Numbered from the stretch's first letter, positions 35,001 through 44,709 are shown. The stretch is DNA of 64,000 nt from Phycisphaerae bacterium (GCA_035275405.1 DATEMU010000012.1:248001-312000); one strand, 5' to 3'. The notes: generated from the sequence alone by a model not told the origin. Numbers and translations are program-made.

Positions 35001-37847
35001 GGCGGAGCGCTGGACTGCAGCCAGGTTTCGGCATTCCTGGTCTTCGCCGTCGGCACTCCTTGCCAGACGACAAGCGTGTCGACTTGTCTCTCCGCCGGGA
35101 CTTGGTGGCTCTTTGTGGCGCCCGATTTCCTCGCGCCAGTGCCGTGCGGCGCGGAATACAACGCTGTATTAACCTGCGCCGACTGCCCGCCGGGTCCGGA
35201 CAACGATTTGTGTGTGGACGCCGAGGCGATCCTGTGCAACAGCACGACCAATATGGATAACACACTGGCAACGACCGACGCGACGGATCCGCTCTATAGC
35301 TGTGCGTTCTTCGGACCGCAACAAGGCTTCGGTACGTTGTGGTACACGTTCGTCGCGACGAACAGTTCCGCAAAGCTCAGCACCTGCGGCAGTGCTTCGA
35401 CCGACACGCTGCTGGCCGTCTATAGCGGCACCTGCCCGAGTCTGGTCGAGATCGCCTGCAACGACGACCTGCCTTGTGGCCCGACGACGTTCCTGTCGGA
35501 GCTTTGTGTGACCAATCTGACGGTCGGCGACACCTATTACATCCAGGTCTCGTCGTTCTCCAACGCGGACCGCGGCCCGATCGAACTCGTGCTGGAATGC
35601 CCTTGCCCCGGCTTTGAGCCGACGGGGGCCTGCTGCGTGGACGACGTCTGCTCCATCACCACGCAGTCGCAGTGCGCGGGTGAGTATCTGGGCGATGGCA
35701 CGACTTGCGATTCGCCCGGAGGTACGCCGACGGTATATCTATCCAACCCGAATGCGGCGATCCCGGATAACAATCCGGCGGGCATCAGCAACACGATTAA
35801 CGTGCCCGATTCAATGACAATCGCTGACCTTAACGTCGACCTCGTCATACCCCACACCTGGGTCGGCGACCTGTGCGTCACGCTGACGCACGGTGCGACG
35901 ACCGTGGACCTGATCCAGCGACCGGGTTCGGCGGCGCCCGCCGGCTGCTACTCGGGCAGCCCGTTCGGTTGCGACCAGGACAACTACAACATCATTCTGG
36001 ACGACCAGGGATCGGGCGGTCCGATTGAGAGCCTCTGCTCGCCCAGCATGGTCTCCCCGCCGAACTACGTACCGAACAATCCGCTCGCCGCGTTCAACGG
36101 CGCCGACGCTGCCGGCCCGTGGATCATCACGGTGGTGGATAATGCGGGCGGAGACTTGGGTACGCTGGTCCAGTGGTCGTTGCACTTCTCAGAGCCCGGC
36201 CCGTCGCCTTGCAACATCGAGCCATGCGACGAATGCCCTGCCGGTACGATCCCAATCGTTGACGAAAACGGGGACAACTCCGGATGGTGCGTCAGCGCGT
36301 CAGATCCGGCCAATGTTTCCATCGTGGTCGAAGATGTGGATCGCACCGCGGGTACCGCAACCCTCCACATCAATAAGAACTTTGCCAATCCGCCGGGCTT
36401 CGGCGGGCTCATCCCCTGCATCCTGCTCGATTTCGTGCAGGTCTGCCCCGATGTGCGAACCGTGGACACGTTCCTGATCAACGGTGAAACGATCACCAAC
36501 AATACGGGAGTCGAGTGGCTCGACTTCCATTGGATCCTCTTCGACGGACCGGAAGCCTGGTTCGATGTCGCGGCTTCCGATGATTTCGATGTCTCGCCCT
36601 TCCTGAGCAAGCTGTTCAGCCGGTTCATTGATTCTCCGGCGAACAACCAGGCCAAGAAGCTGGATGCTTACAACGGCTCGGTGCCGGCCGGCGGGACGTT
36701 CAGTCCGTCGGGCGGGACGGTTGGCGGCGGCAGTCCGATTGACGTCGTGTCCAATCCCAATGCGGCGATTCCCGACAACAATCCGGCAGGCGTCAGCGAT
36801 GTCATTAACGTAGGTGATTCGGTGACCATGGCCGATGTGAATGTCGATCTCGTCGTGAACCACACCTGGGTGGGTGACTTGGTCGTCACGCTGACGCATG
36901 GCGCCGACTCCGTGGTCCTCGTGGACCGACCGGGCGTCCCGGCGAGCACCTTCGGCTGCGACCAGAACAACTACAACATCATTCTGGATGACCAGGGCGC
37001 GGGCGGGGCCATTGAAACCCTCTGTGCCGTATCCATGGTCTCTCCGCCGAATTACGTGCCGAATAATCCGCTCGCCGCCTTCAACGGCGACGATTCAGCG
37101 GGGGCATGGACCATTACGGTCTCCGATAACGCGGGACAAGACACGGGCACGCTAGTCCAGTGGTCGCTGCACATTACGCCGCAGTCGACTTCCAGCGGCG
37201 AACCGCTCACCATCGGCGTCGATCTCAGCGGGCCGCAAGTCTCCTTCACCTTGAAGGAGTGCCCGACGACGACCGGCGAGGTTGAGGCGGGCGCCTGCTG
37301 CATCGGCCTGGATTGCTCAATCCTGACGCCGGCCGACTGTGCCGCGTCACTAGGCTTGTACAAGGGCGACGGTTCGGCCTGTACGCCGGGCATCTGCCTG
37401 CCGGCCAACGACGAGTGCGGTAATTGCATCTCGGTGGCGACGGGTACGACGTACAACGGAACAACGCTTGGGGCTACGGGGACGGATGTCTCGTCCTGTG
37501 CCTTCAATGACACCATCGACGTCTGGCACTGCTGGACGGCGACGTGTACCGGTCAGGCGACCTTCAGCCTGTGCGGTAGCGGATTCGATACGACGCTGGC
37601 GGTGTATGGCGCCTGCGGAGGCGCGGAGCTCGGTTGCAATGACGACGCTGCGGCATGCAGCCCGGGGTCCCAGCTTTCCTTGGCCGTCACCACTGGCCAG
37701 GTCTACTTCATTCGCGTCTCCGGATTCAATGGAGATGCCGGCAACTATTCACTTAACGTCACATGCAGCCCAGCGGGGCCAAACCGCCGTCCGAAGTTGG
37801 GCTCGGTTACCGACTCCGCGACGGGCTTAACTGGTCAGGGAAATTAA
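32013..37847 (+). CDS. giant Cys-rich modular surface protein with P-domains and PPC-like modules
   Basis: The 1944-residue secreted protein begins with a signal peptide (cleavage near residue 32); AGGGAGAGGG precedes the ATG. Approximate modules, in order: NEPDCG module 1 (210-350); two CCEAVCAIDPFCCDVAWDSIC modules (360-413, 418-470); NEPDCG 2 (476-624); PPC-like 1 (623-766); a further PPC-like unit (767-902); NEPDCG 3 (913-1056); PPC-like 2 (1058-1200); GACC 1 (1204-1236); proprotein-convertase P domain 1 (1240-1395); a beta domain (1400-1560) interrupted by P domain 2 (1575-1725) and resuming 1728-1752; GACC 2 (1758-1796); PPC-like 3 (1797-1919). No protease, PEP-CTERM or anchor motif is seen. 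Probably an extracellular adhesion or matrix protein. Confidence 0.85.
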   Translation: MGIGTSRIGWGFAACLCCLTAAALTLSSVANATPPVGKTVQINVVGADTGTSRTQIAYSTNLQPITKLTLQDGATAVSATGSKLVLYVDNGAAGSAVLHVEMPDSPQVNVTVHVDGKIRADVAPINSSKPSELGSPILGTATTPQPAVVKHAPQAPPSIAAVDPSSVTDGGRGGLSTSLAESAGFMVDRPYRTAKLRNPAAPRGCPVVCPPGATAENEPDCGLPTDTVNGGCNSTPNVFSAISCGETVCGTGAFDGSFRDTDWYKLVLTEDTTVTFTGEADFDLLIGIVDNFGIDSCAGVTSFLSFGLGGACTPASASACLSAGTWYLFVAPDFTVPVACGAGYTATVTCKAGECGGGGGVCGPPNPNDCNAANSTPGCSDQACCEAVCAIDPFCCDVAWDSICASEAADLCGGGGGVCGPDNPNDCSVPNSTPGCNDQACCEAVCAIDPFCCDVAWDSICADEAASICNQPPCDVICDPGKTPENEPDCGIPTDTVNGGCNSTPNVFSPIVCGQSYCGTGAFDGSLRDTDWYEVVLTQATQVTWTAEAEFDVVVGIVENGGGTLDCSQVTAFRVFAVGGPCQPTSVSSCLPAGTWWLFVAPDFTAIEACGAEYNATLTCADCPPAPDNDLCEDAEAILCNSSTNLDNTLATTDPTDPLYSCAFFGPQQGFGTLWYTFVATDTSAYVQTCNSGSTDTLLAVYSGTCGSLVEIACNDDGPCGGTGLLSKLCAQGLTVGDTYYIQVSSFSAADQGQITLELTCPCPPGPPGDNCQDAVPLAIPADVSGSTTSSNPDVPPAFTCGGFSVSAPGNWYTVVGNGNELTASLCNPGTNYDTKLHVYCGTCTQLFCVAGDDDFCGFPPGYSQASWCSAPGTTYYILVSGFGSATGDYQLTVTSGAACSDPPLCEPCAVSCDPGKTDENEPDCGLPTDTVNGGCNSVPPVFSPITCGEAYCGTGAFDGSTRDTDWYQVVLTQNTQVTWSVEAEFDVLVGIVDNQGGALDCSQVSAFLVFAVGTPCQTTSVSTCLSAGTWWLFVAPDFLAPVPCGAEYNAVLTCADCPPGPDNDLCVDAEAILCNSTTNMDNTLATTDATDPLYSCAFFGPQQGFGTLWYTFVATNSSAKLSTCGSASTDTLLAVYSGTCPSLVEIACNDDLPCGPTTFLSELCVTNLTVGDTYYIQVSSFSNADRGPIELVLECPCPGFEPTGACCVDDVCSITTQSQCAGEYLGDGTTCDSPGGTPTVYLSNPNAAIPDNNPAGISNTINVPDSMTIADLNVDLVIPHTWVGDLCVTLTHGATTVDLIQRPGSAAPAGCYSGSPFGCDQDNYNIILDDQGSGGPIESLCSPSMVSPPNYVPNNPLAAFNGADAAGPWIITVVDNAGGDLGTLVQWSLHFSEPGPSPCNIEPCDECPAGTIPIVDENGDNSGWCVSASDPANVSIVVEDVDRTAGTATLHINKNFANPPGFGGLIPCILLDFVQVCPDVRTVDTFLINGETITNNTGVEWLDFHWILFDGPEAWFDVAASDDFDVSPFLSKLFSRFIDSPANNQAKKLDAYNGSVPAGGTFSPSGGTVGGGSPIDVVSNPNAAIPDNNPAGVSDVINVGDSVTMADVNVDLVVNHTWVGDLVVTLTHGADSVVLVDRPGVPASTFGCDQNNYNIILDDQGAGGAIETLCAVSMVSPPNYVPNNPLAAFNGDDSAGAWTITVSDNAGQDTGTLVQWSLHITPQSTSSGEPLTIGVDLSGPQVSFTLKECPTTTGEVEAGACCIGLDCSILTPADCAASLGLYKGDGSACTPGICLPANDECGNCISVATGTTYNGTTLGATGTDVSSCAFNDTIDVWHCWTATCTGQATFSLCGSGFDTTLAVYGACGGAELGCNDDAAACSPGSQLSLAVTTGQVYFIRVSGFNGDAGNYSLNVTCSPAGPNRRPKLGSVTDSATGLTGQGN

Positions 37848-37900
37848 CAAAGTGCAATTCGAAAGCACGGAATTGATCGGAAATCAGGGGAGAGAACGAT

Positions 37901-38545
37901 ATGAAAAGCAGTAACTTATCGACGCCCATCCTGGCGCTTGGCCTCTTGGGCATTCTGGTGGGTGCGAGTTCCGCCTACGGTGACATCACCATCCCCCTGG
38001 GTGGAGGATGGGAAGCCCAGGTCCCGAATCTTTCGCAAGTCAGTATCAGCGTGGATTCGGTCACCTCCGAGTTCGTCGCGATCGAAATATCGAAGGACTT
38101 CACCGAACCCTACGACGGCATCGGCTTTCCCGGCCACAGCATCCTGTTCACACAGGTCGCTGCGGATGCGGTGACGTCGCCGCGTATCATCATCCTCGAT
38201 GAGTCGGTGACGAATCTGACGGGCTCGGACTGGACCGACTATCACATGGAGATCGGCTCCGGGGGCGAGGTCGTGTTTGACATCGCCGCTTCCCTGGGCT
38301 TCAGCATGGCTCCGTTTACCAATCAACTCCTCACCCTGACGACCTTGGACGCTGACGGAGGGGTGGTGTTCAACAACAGCTCGTTTTTCCCCGGCGCCGG
38401 TCCGGGCGAGTTGGTCATGTTTGCGGACTTGTCTGGCGAAGAGGCCGTCTCGTTCACGCTAACTGAGTTTCCGACGCCGGAGCCTGCGACAGTGGCGTTG
38501 CTGGTCCTCGGCCTCGGCTGCTTGAAGCGGCGTCGGTCGAGATAA
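37901..38545 (+). CDS. PEP-CTERM sorting domain protein
   Basis: The 214-residue protein has a signal peptide (ILALGLLGILVGASSAYG), a beta-sandwich-like body and the C-terminal sorting signal TPEPATVALLVLGLGCLKRRRS: a PEP motif, one helix and basic residues. PEP-CTERM proteins are recognised by exosortase and released to the surface or matrix; no exosortase gene is in the window. The body matches the split domain of the preceding giant protein (VSISVDSVTSEFVAIEISKDF against VSIVVEDVDRTAGTATLHINKNF; both have WxDxH or WLDFH). A GGGGAGAG site precedes the ATG, 53 bases after that gene. Confidence 0.88.
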   Translation: MKSSNLSTPILALGLLGILVGASSAYGDITIPLGGGWEAQVPNLSQVSISVDSVTSEFVAIEISKDFTEPYDGIGFPGHSILFTQVAADAVTSPRIIILDESVTNLTGSDWTDYHMEIGSGGEVVFDIAASLGFSMAPFTNQLLTLTTLDADGGVVFNNSSFFPGAGPGELVMFADLSGEEAVSFTLTEFPTPEPATVALLVLGLGCLKRRRSR

Positions 38546-38565
38546 CGCAGCACCTGATGCCCGTG

Positions 38566-38596
38566 CACGGCCCGCCCTCGGCGGTGCGTGGTTTTT
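38566..38596 (+). terminator. intrinsic terminator candidate after PEP-CTERM gene
   Basis: CACG/CGTG and CCGCC/GGCGG form a stem with a 2x2 internal loop and a three-base loop, followed by TTTTT (38592-38596), 21 bases after the stop codon. Confidence 0.5.
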
Positions 38597-38834
38597 CGTT
38601 GGGTAGAATAGATTCCGGCTCTTCAAGGCCCGCCAGGCGCGAGGCCTTGCCTTTCGTCGTTTCCTGCATTTCATCTGCGGCGTGAGGCCGACCGGCCGCA
38701 TGCTGGGTCCATTCACTCTTATGCTGCCGCGCCGATCGCGAAAGGTCTCGTTCCGCGCGGCGGCGTGGCCATAGCGGACACGCCGGGACGATGGGGCAGA
38801 GTTCTTCGATGATCCTTGCTGATGCAGTCGTTTT

Positions 38835-40088
38835 CTACGGCTGTGAAGTGCCGTCGGGAAGCACCGATTCAATTGCCTCGATCCAGCTCTGAGCAGCGCG
38901 GGTGGAGTTGAATTGTTGGTCGAATAGCGCGCGGGCGGCGCGGGACATGGTCTTGCGGCGCGGGGAGTCGTTTTTCAGTTCGCGGATAAGGGCGACGAGG
39001 GCCTCGGGCTGGCCCTGGTCGATTTGGATGCCGGCGCCGTATCGCGTGAGCCACTGGGCAATCTCGCTCCGGGCATCGCCGATGAAGATGGCGGGGCGAC
39101 CGGCCGCGAGAATGGCGTAGATCTTGTATGGGAGGGCCTTGTCGTACATGTGGGCGTGCTGGGAGATCAGGCAGAGGTCGGCGGTGGCGAGGATCTGGCT
39201 CAGCGACTCCGGCGGCTGGTAATCGAGGACCAGACCGTCGGCGGCGAGACCGGCGCGGATGACGGCGCGTTGCGGGCCCTCGCCGATGAACATCATAAGG
39301 ATGCCGGGGTCTTCAATGAGTAAGCGAGCGGCGGCGACGATGGATTCGAAGGGGTGCGAAAGGCCCATGTTGCCGGCGTACTGCACGACGAAGCGGCCGC
39401 CGGGGTTATAGGTTTCCTTGAATAGGTTGCGTTCGAACGGGGCGAGGCGCGTCGGGTCGAAGCCGTCGTGTATCGTGAGGAGACAGTCGCCGGGGATGCC
39501 GCGCGTCTGGGCGAGACGCCGCGTAATCGGGTCAGAGATGGTGACGACGCCGACGGCATCGAGCATCACCTTGCGATCGAAGCGGCGCCAGGCCCGTTCG
39601 ATAAGGCCGCCGGGCTTGATGCGGCGGAGGGCGGCGGCGCAATCGGGGTAGAGGTCGAGCACTTCGTAGATGTAGGGGCAGCGGCGCTGCTTCGCGATGC
39701 GACGGGCGATGGCGCCGCCCTGCGGGGGCGCGGTCGTGCCGATGACGAGATCGACTTGGGGCAGAGCGCGGGCGGCGCGGACGGCCTGGTAGCCGAACTC
39801 GATGAAACCCCAGCCGCGGCGGATGAGGCTCGTCCGGCTGACGGGGGACCGCCGGACGCGGAGGATCTTGATGCCCTCCCAATCTTCGAAGAGCGGGTAG
39901 AGCGTATTCGGGCTGTTCCAGGCGCGCTGCGACGTAAGAACGGTGATCCGCCAGTCGGGCCGGGCGGCGGCGATTTTGGTGAGGTGGTCGGCGGCGACGA
40001 CGGCGCTGGCGCAGAGGTCGGGGTGGAAGAACTCGGTGACGAAGAGGATGTGGCGGGGAGGAGTCAAAACGTCAAAACCGGGGAGCAT
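38835..40088 (-). CDS. family 4 glycosyltransferase (WbuB-like)
   Basis: From the ATG at 40088 the protein has 417 residues. The GT-B fold is shown by the N-terminal HILFVTEFFHPDLCASAVVAADHL, the middle QVDLVIGTTAPPQGGAIARRIAK and RCPYIYEVLDLYPD, and the C-terminal nucleotide-sugar half (FVVQYAGNMGLSHPFESIV, FIGEGPQRAVIR, DLCLISQHAHMYDKALPYKIYA). These match WbuB-type glycosyltransferases of surface polysaccharide clusters. The frame runs on to 40172, but that stretch, and even this ATG, comes from the hairpin repeat at 40082-40108. A TTG at 40067 may be the original start. The gene stands alone. Confidence 0.82.
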   Translation of the reverse strand: MLPGFDVLTPPRHILFVTEFFHPDLCASAVVAADHLTKIAAARPDWRITVLTSQRAWNSPNTLYPLFEDWEGIKILRVRRSPVSRTSLIRRGWGFIEFGYQAVRAARALPQVDLVIGTTAPPQGGAIARRIAKQRRCPYIYEVLDLYPDCAAALRRIKPGGLIERAWRRFDRKVMLDAVGVVTISDPITRRLAQTRGIPGDCLLTIHDGFDPTRLAPFERNLFKETYNPGGRFVVQYAGNMGLSHPFESIVAAARLLIEDPGILMMFIGEGPQRAVIRAGLAADGLVLDYQPPESLSQILATADLCLISQHAHMYDKALPYKIYAILAAGRPAIFIGDARSEIAQWLTRYGAGIQIDQGQPEALVALIRELKNDSPRRKTMSRAARALFDQQFNSTRAAQSWIEAIESVLPDGTSQP

Positions 40089-40108
40089 GGGCGTCTCGCC
40101 CGTACGAA
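40082..40108 (+). repeat. GGAGCATGGGC-TCT-GCCC hairpin repeat, copy 2
   Basis: GGGCG-TCT-CGCCC stem-loop inside a sequence matching 21462-21489 at nearly all positions. The fifth stem pair is swapped relative to copy 1 (C-G to G-C). It overlaps the 5' end of the GT4 gene. Confidence 0.6.
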
Positions 40109-40284
40109 TTCTTGGCATCTCCGGCAACGAGCCTGTGCCACAACGGAGCTTGGCGGCGCCCTGCACTGGCATTGTATCGGCGGCGGCAAAGTGGGTTTTT
40201 GAGGACGTGGCGGGGTTTCGGCGTGTGCCGGGGTGGAAGGGGTGGTCGGTGACGGGATAGTATACTTATCAGGAGAGGAACGTC

Positions 40285-41340
40285 GTGTACCGCCGACCAG
40301 TTATTCTTGGGATTGCGTGCGTGCTGGGTCTCTGCGCGGGCGGGGCGGAGCGCGCCGCGGGGCAGGGCCAAACTCGATCGCGATGGACGGGGCGACCCAT
40401 GCGGGCGATTACCTCTCCGCTGCTCGATCGGATGTTTACGAGGGATCATTGGCCGACGCCTCGCTGGCAGCAGGGGCCGACGATCGTCACCCGGTCCATC
40501 GGGAATACCTATTTCTCTGATGGCACGCCGTTTGATCCGTTCGCGGTCGGCTCGTTTCCCGATCGATTTCAGAATAGCGCGGCGTTGTACGGGAACACGG
40601 CCGTGAGCAGCGCGCTGCGCGGCGGATCATACGTGAGCAGCAATGCGGTGAACATGCAGTCGCCGGCGTCGTACGGTCTGACGCCGCCGTCGCTGGAGGC
40701 GTGGCCGAGCGCGCTGACGCCGCGGCAGATCGGCGGGTGGAGCGCGGGCGCGGAGCCTGTGATGGCATCTACGGCCTATGCATCCCCCGTGCAGACGATC
40801 CCGCCGCCGAACGGCGAATTTGCGCAAGCGATGTGGTCGGCGCGGCAGGCGAAGCTGGGGGAGCCGATCGAAGCGCCGCGACCGGGCGGGCCGGCGGATG
40901 TGGCGACGCGGATCGGGAACAAGTCTTTTCGGCGCGGCGAATACGCTTTGGCGCGGGATGACTACCGGCGGGCGCTGGCGCGGGACGAGGGCGATCCGCA
41001 GATTCGTTTGGCGGTGGGGCTGGCGGAGTTTGCCCGCGGTCGATGGCCGCAGGCGTCGCGGGCCATTGCGGAGGGGATGAAGAAGGGACCGGACCTCGAT
41101 CCGGCGTCATTCGACTTGCGAAATGCCTATGGGCGGCCGGGGGATTTTGAGAAGCATTTGGCGCGGTTGGAGGCGGCGGCGGAAAGGTCGCCGGACGATG
41201 CGGGGCTCTGGTTGCTGCTGGGGTACGTTCGGTACTTTTCCGGCGATGTCGCGGGTGGCCGGACGGCGTGGGAGAAGTATTCGGCGATGCCGGCGACCGA
41301 TCCGGCGGTTCATGCGTACGTCGATTCGTTATTGCGATAA
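40285..41340 (+). CDS. secreted TPR-repeat protein, hypothetical
   Basis: The GTG at 40285 follows an AGGAGAGG site; the product has 351 residues. A signal peptide (VILGIACVLGLCAGGAERAAG) is followed by a Ser/Pro/Gly-rich stretch without clear structure (to about residue 205). A C-terminal ~140 residues form TPR-like helices: ATRIGNKSFRRGEYALARDD, RLAVGLAEFARGRWPQASRA, LWLLLGYVRYFSGDVAGG. It should be periplasmic or surface-exposed. The end overlaps the convergent Rieske gene by twelve bases. Function unknown. Confidence 0.7.
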   Translation: MYRRPVILGIACVLGLCAGGAERAAGQGQTRSRWTGRPMRAITSPLLDRMFTRDHWPTPRWQQGPTIVTRSIGNTYFSDGTPFDPFAVGSFPDRFQNSAALYGNTAVSSALRGGSYVSSNAVNMQSPASYGLTPPSLEAWPSALTPRQIGGWSAGAEPVMASTAYASPVQTIPPPNGEFAQAMWSARQAKLGEPIEAPRPGGPADVATRIGNKSFRRGEYALARDDYRRALARDEGDPQIRLAVGLAEFARGRWPQASRAIAEGMKKGPDLDPASFDLRNAYGRPGDFEKHLARLEAAAERSPDDAGLWLLLGYVRYFSGDVAGGRTAWEKYSAMPATDPAVHAYVDSLLR

Positions 41341-41652
41341 TCTCGCGAAGACACTGCCGTTTTCAGTCTTGCAGTCGTAGCGCCGAAGCGTCACGGTCGG
41401 GCTCAGGGTGCAGGCCCCGGTGTCGAGATTGAATTGCCACTCGTGCCACGGACAGGTGACCGTCGCGTCGGCGATTTCCCCGGCGGCGAGGTTTCCGCCG
41501 GCATGTGGGCAGCTATTCTGGGTGACAATAAAACGATCGGGATCAGTCAGGTGGAAGACGGCGAGTTCGTGGCCCTCCACGGCGACGAATTTGGCGCGGC
41601 CGGGCGGGCAGTCGGCGGCGGCGCAGAGCTTGATCCAGTGGTCATGAGGCAC
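41329..41652 (-). CDS. Rieske [2Fe-2S] ferredoxin
   Basis: In 107 residues the two cluster-binding motifs are CPHAGG (CxHxG) and CPWHEWQF (CxxH), the spacing of Rieske-type ferredoxins and of the NirD small subunit of nitrite reductase. No signal peptide, so the protein is cytoplasmic. No nitrite reductase or dioxygenase gene is adjacent, so it could be an electron carrier for an oxygenase elsewhere. It is preceded by 62 bases from the start of the convergent overlap and transcribed in the same direction as the enolase run. Confidence 0.9.
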   Translation of the reverse strand: MPHDHWIKLCAAADCPPGRAKFVAVEGHELAVFHLTDPDRFIVTQNSCPHAGGNLAAGEIADATVTCPWHEWQFNLDTGACTLSPTVTLRRYDCKTENGSVFARLSQ

Positions 41653-41714
41653 GGTGCGTAAATCGTAGCGAACGCGGGAAGAAATGACGAATTACGAAAA
41701 CAGGAATGCTCGAA

Positions 41715-42368
41715 TCACGATTGCGCGCGAGCGGGCCCCAATGGTGTTCGGACGCCATTCGGCGCTCCCTTACGATCGCGGCTCTGATCGGCGCGGTTCG
41801 ACGCCTCGCGGACGCGGATACGCGGGGCGAAGAGGACAAACGCGGCGATGGTCAGGCCGCCGGACATGAGGAGGAAGACGGGGCGAAGCATGGAGTCGAG
41901 GAAGAGGTCGATGAGACCGTGGCGGGCGGACCAGGACTCGGCGGCGAGGGTCCATGCGGGCCAGTCGTCGGGGAGGTTGAGGGCGCTGCGCGCGGGAGCG
42001 GGCGGCGGCGTTCTGGGCGGTTCGGGTTTGGCGAGGTTGCCGGCGAGGACGGGAATGACGACTTCGTCGGGCCTGCGATAGCGGAGGTCCAGGACCGCGA
42101 GGCGCTCGTTGATGACGCTGTCGTGGGCAAAGGCGTAAGCGAGTTCCTCGTGATGGGCGACGTCGCCTTCCAGTTCGGCGACGCGTTTTTGGAGCCGAGA
42201 TTCCTCGGCGAGGAGTTCGCAGTGATCCCGGAGAATCGGCAGAAGGACGGTCGGCGCGAAGAGCGCGAAGGCCAGAAGAGTGAGCAGGACGAACATCAGG
42301 CGATGTCCAAGCGGAGAGGTGGGCACCGCGAGTTGCGTCGGTGTAAAGTTGTCAGAGGTATTCGACAA
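41715..42368 (-). CDS. FtsB/DivIC-like septum protein with extra C-terminal membrane helix
   Basis: The 217-residue protein has one membrane helix (residues ~24-46), a coiled coil (~48-85, LLAEESRLQKRVAELEGDVA), then HDSVINERLAVLDLRYRRPDEVVI, which matches the FtsB/DivIC pattern before the conserved glycine-rich GE(I/V)VI ending. It starts 15 bases after enolase; ftsB follows eno in many bacteria. Unlike FtsB it continues through a Pro-rich linker to a second helix near residue 170. The last ~25 residues (SRDRKGAPNGVRTPLGPARA) look like a repeat-derived tail. FtsB works with FtsL and FtsQ in divisome activation; here the role is inferred. Confidence 0.6.
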   Translation of the reverse strand: MSNTSDNFTPTQLAVPTSPLGHRLMFVLLTLLAFALFAPTVLLPILRDHCELLAEESRLQKRVAELEGDVAHHEELAYAFAHDSVINERLAVLDLRYRRPDEVVIPVLAGNLAKPEPPRTPPPAPARSALNLPDDWPAWTLAAESWSARHGLIDLFLDSMLRPVFLLMSGGLTIAAFVLFAPRIRVREASNRADQSRDRKGAPNGVRTPLGPARAQS

Positions 42369-42383
42369 AAAGATCGTCCTTGA

Positions 42384-43706
<1,323 letters not shown>

Positions 43707-43815
43707 TTACAAGAATATCGACGAACCAGCGGCGACGGGGCGCGGCGATGCCGGTCGGCGGGAGTCAATTTTAAGGCGGGGGGGCGGGAGGACAAGGCGG
43801 GCGCAAATCCTGCGG

Positions 43816-44709
43816 CTATTTTGAAGGGGGGGACTTATCCTCCAGCCACTTGGCTTTTCGCTCCCAACCCGGATCGACCTTCGCCCAGTTGCGGCGGTCT
43901 TCGTCGTCGGGTTGAAGGATGAATCGGAGTGCCCGAGTTAGTTCCTTGGTTTGAGTGCGGCCCTGACCGGGGAACGCGTGGCCGAGGTCCTGGTAGAGCG
44001 ACCACGAGGGGTCGCGCTTGTCGGTGAATGGGGCGAGGACGGCGGCGCCGATTTCCTTTAGTTGCGACGCGACCCGGCGGTTGTCGGCGACGATTTCGTT
44101 GGCATCCTTGACGCCGGCCATGATGTAGATGCGCCAGCGCTTCATGCCGTTCTTCTGGTCGGCGGTGAAGTCCTGTGCGGCAAGCTGCGTCTTCCAGTGC
44201 AACATGCCGGCGACGGGGATCAGCCGCCGGTAGCTCTTGGGGTACTTCTGCGCGAGTTCGTACGTCGCCCAGCCGCCCTGGCTCATCCCGGTGAGGACGC
44301 GCGGGGCGAAGCGATGCAGTTTGTACTTCTTGGTCAGCTCTTTCTTGGCCGCCTCGATCATCGCGCCGGCATCCTCGGCGCCGGCCCAGGCGAAGCGATT
44401 ATCGCCGAGCGACGTGAAACCCTGGCCAACGACGAGGATCGCGCCGACATCGGCGCAGGCCTCCTTCCACACGCTCTCCATCCACTCCGCGTTACCACCG
44501 TGGCCGTGGAGGGCGAAGACGACGGGGGTGAGGCGAAAGGTCTTGTCGAATTCGGGGGGCAGGATGATCTTGTAATTCTTCTGCGGCTTTGCAGGCGACC
44601 GCCGGTCGGACTTCTTCTCGGTTGGGGTCTGGGCGAGGGCCGTCGGGGTGAGATAAGGGCCAAGGATGAGGAAGCCGGCGATCCATCGACCGTAGCGCGC
44701 GTGTTTCAT
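43816..44709 (-). CDS. secreted alpha/beta-hydrolase esterase (PHB-depolymerase-like)
   Basis: From the ATG at 44709 (a TTG at 44736 would add nine residues) the protein has 297 residues. A short signal region (IAGFLILGPYLTPTALA) is followed by an alpha/beta-hydrolase fold: the oxyanion strand VVFALHGHGGNAEWM, the nucleophile elbow LTGMSQGGWATYEL (GxSxG), and a late DLGHAFPGQG with the catalytic His. This is the pattern of feruloyl-esterase/PHB-depolymerase-like proteins, but the natural substrate is unknown. It lies 36 bases after the 44746 gene on the same strand. Confidence 0.75.
   Translation of the reverse strand: MKHARYGRWIAGFLILGPYLTPTALAQTPTEKKSDRRSPAKPQKNYKIILPPEFDKTFRLTPVVFALHGHGGNAEWMESVWKEACADVGAILVVGQGFTSLGDNRFAWAGAEDAGAMIEAAKKELTKKYKLHRFAPRVLTGMSQGGWATYELAQKYPKSYRRLIPVAGMLHWKTQLAAQDFTADQKNGMKRWRIYIMAGVKDANEIVADNRRVASQLKEIGAAVLAPFTDKRDPSWSLYQDLGHAFPGQGRTQTKELTRALRFILQPDDEDRRNWAKVDPGWERKAKWLEDKSPPSK

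Noticed and set aside
40261-40266. TATACT as a -10 box for the 40285 gene
   Set aside because: It would start transcription inside the Shine-Dalgarno (12-nt leader) and has no -35.
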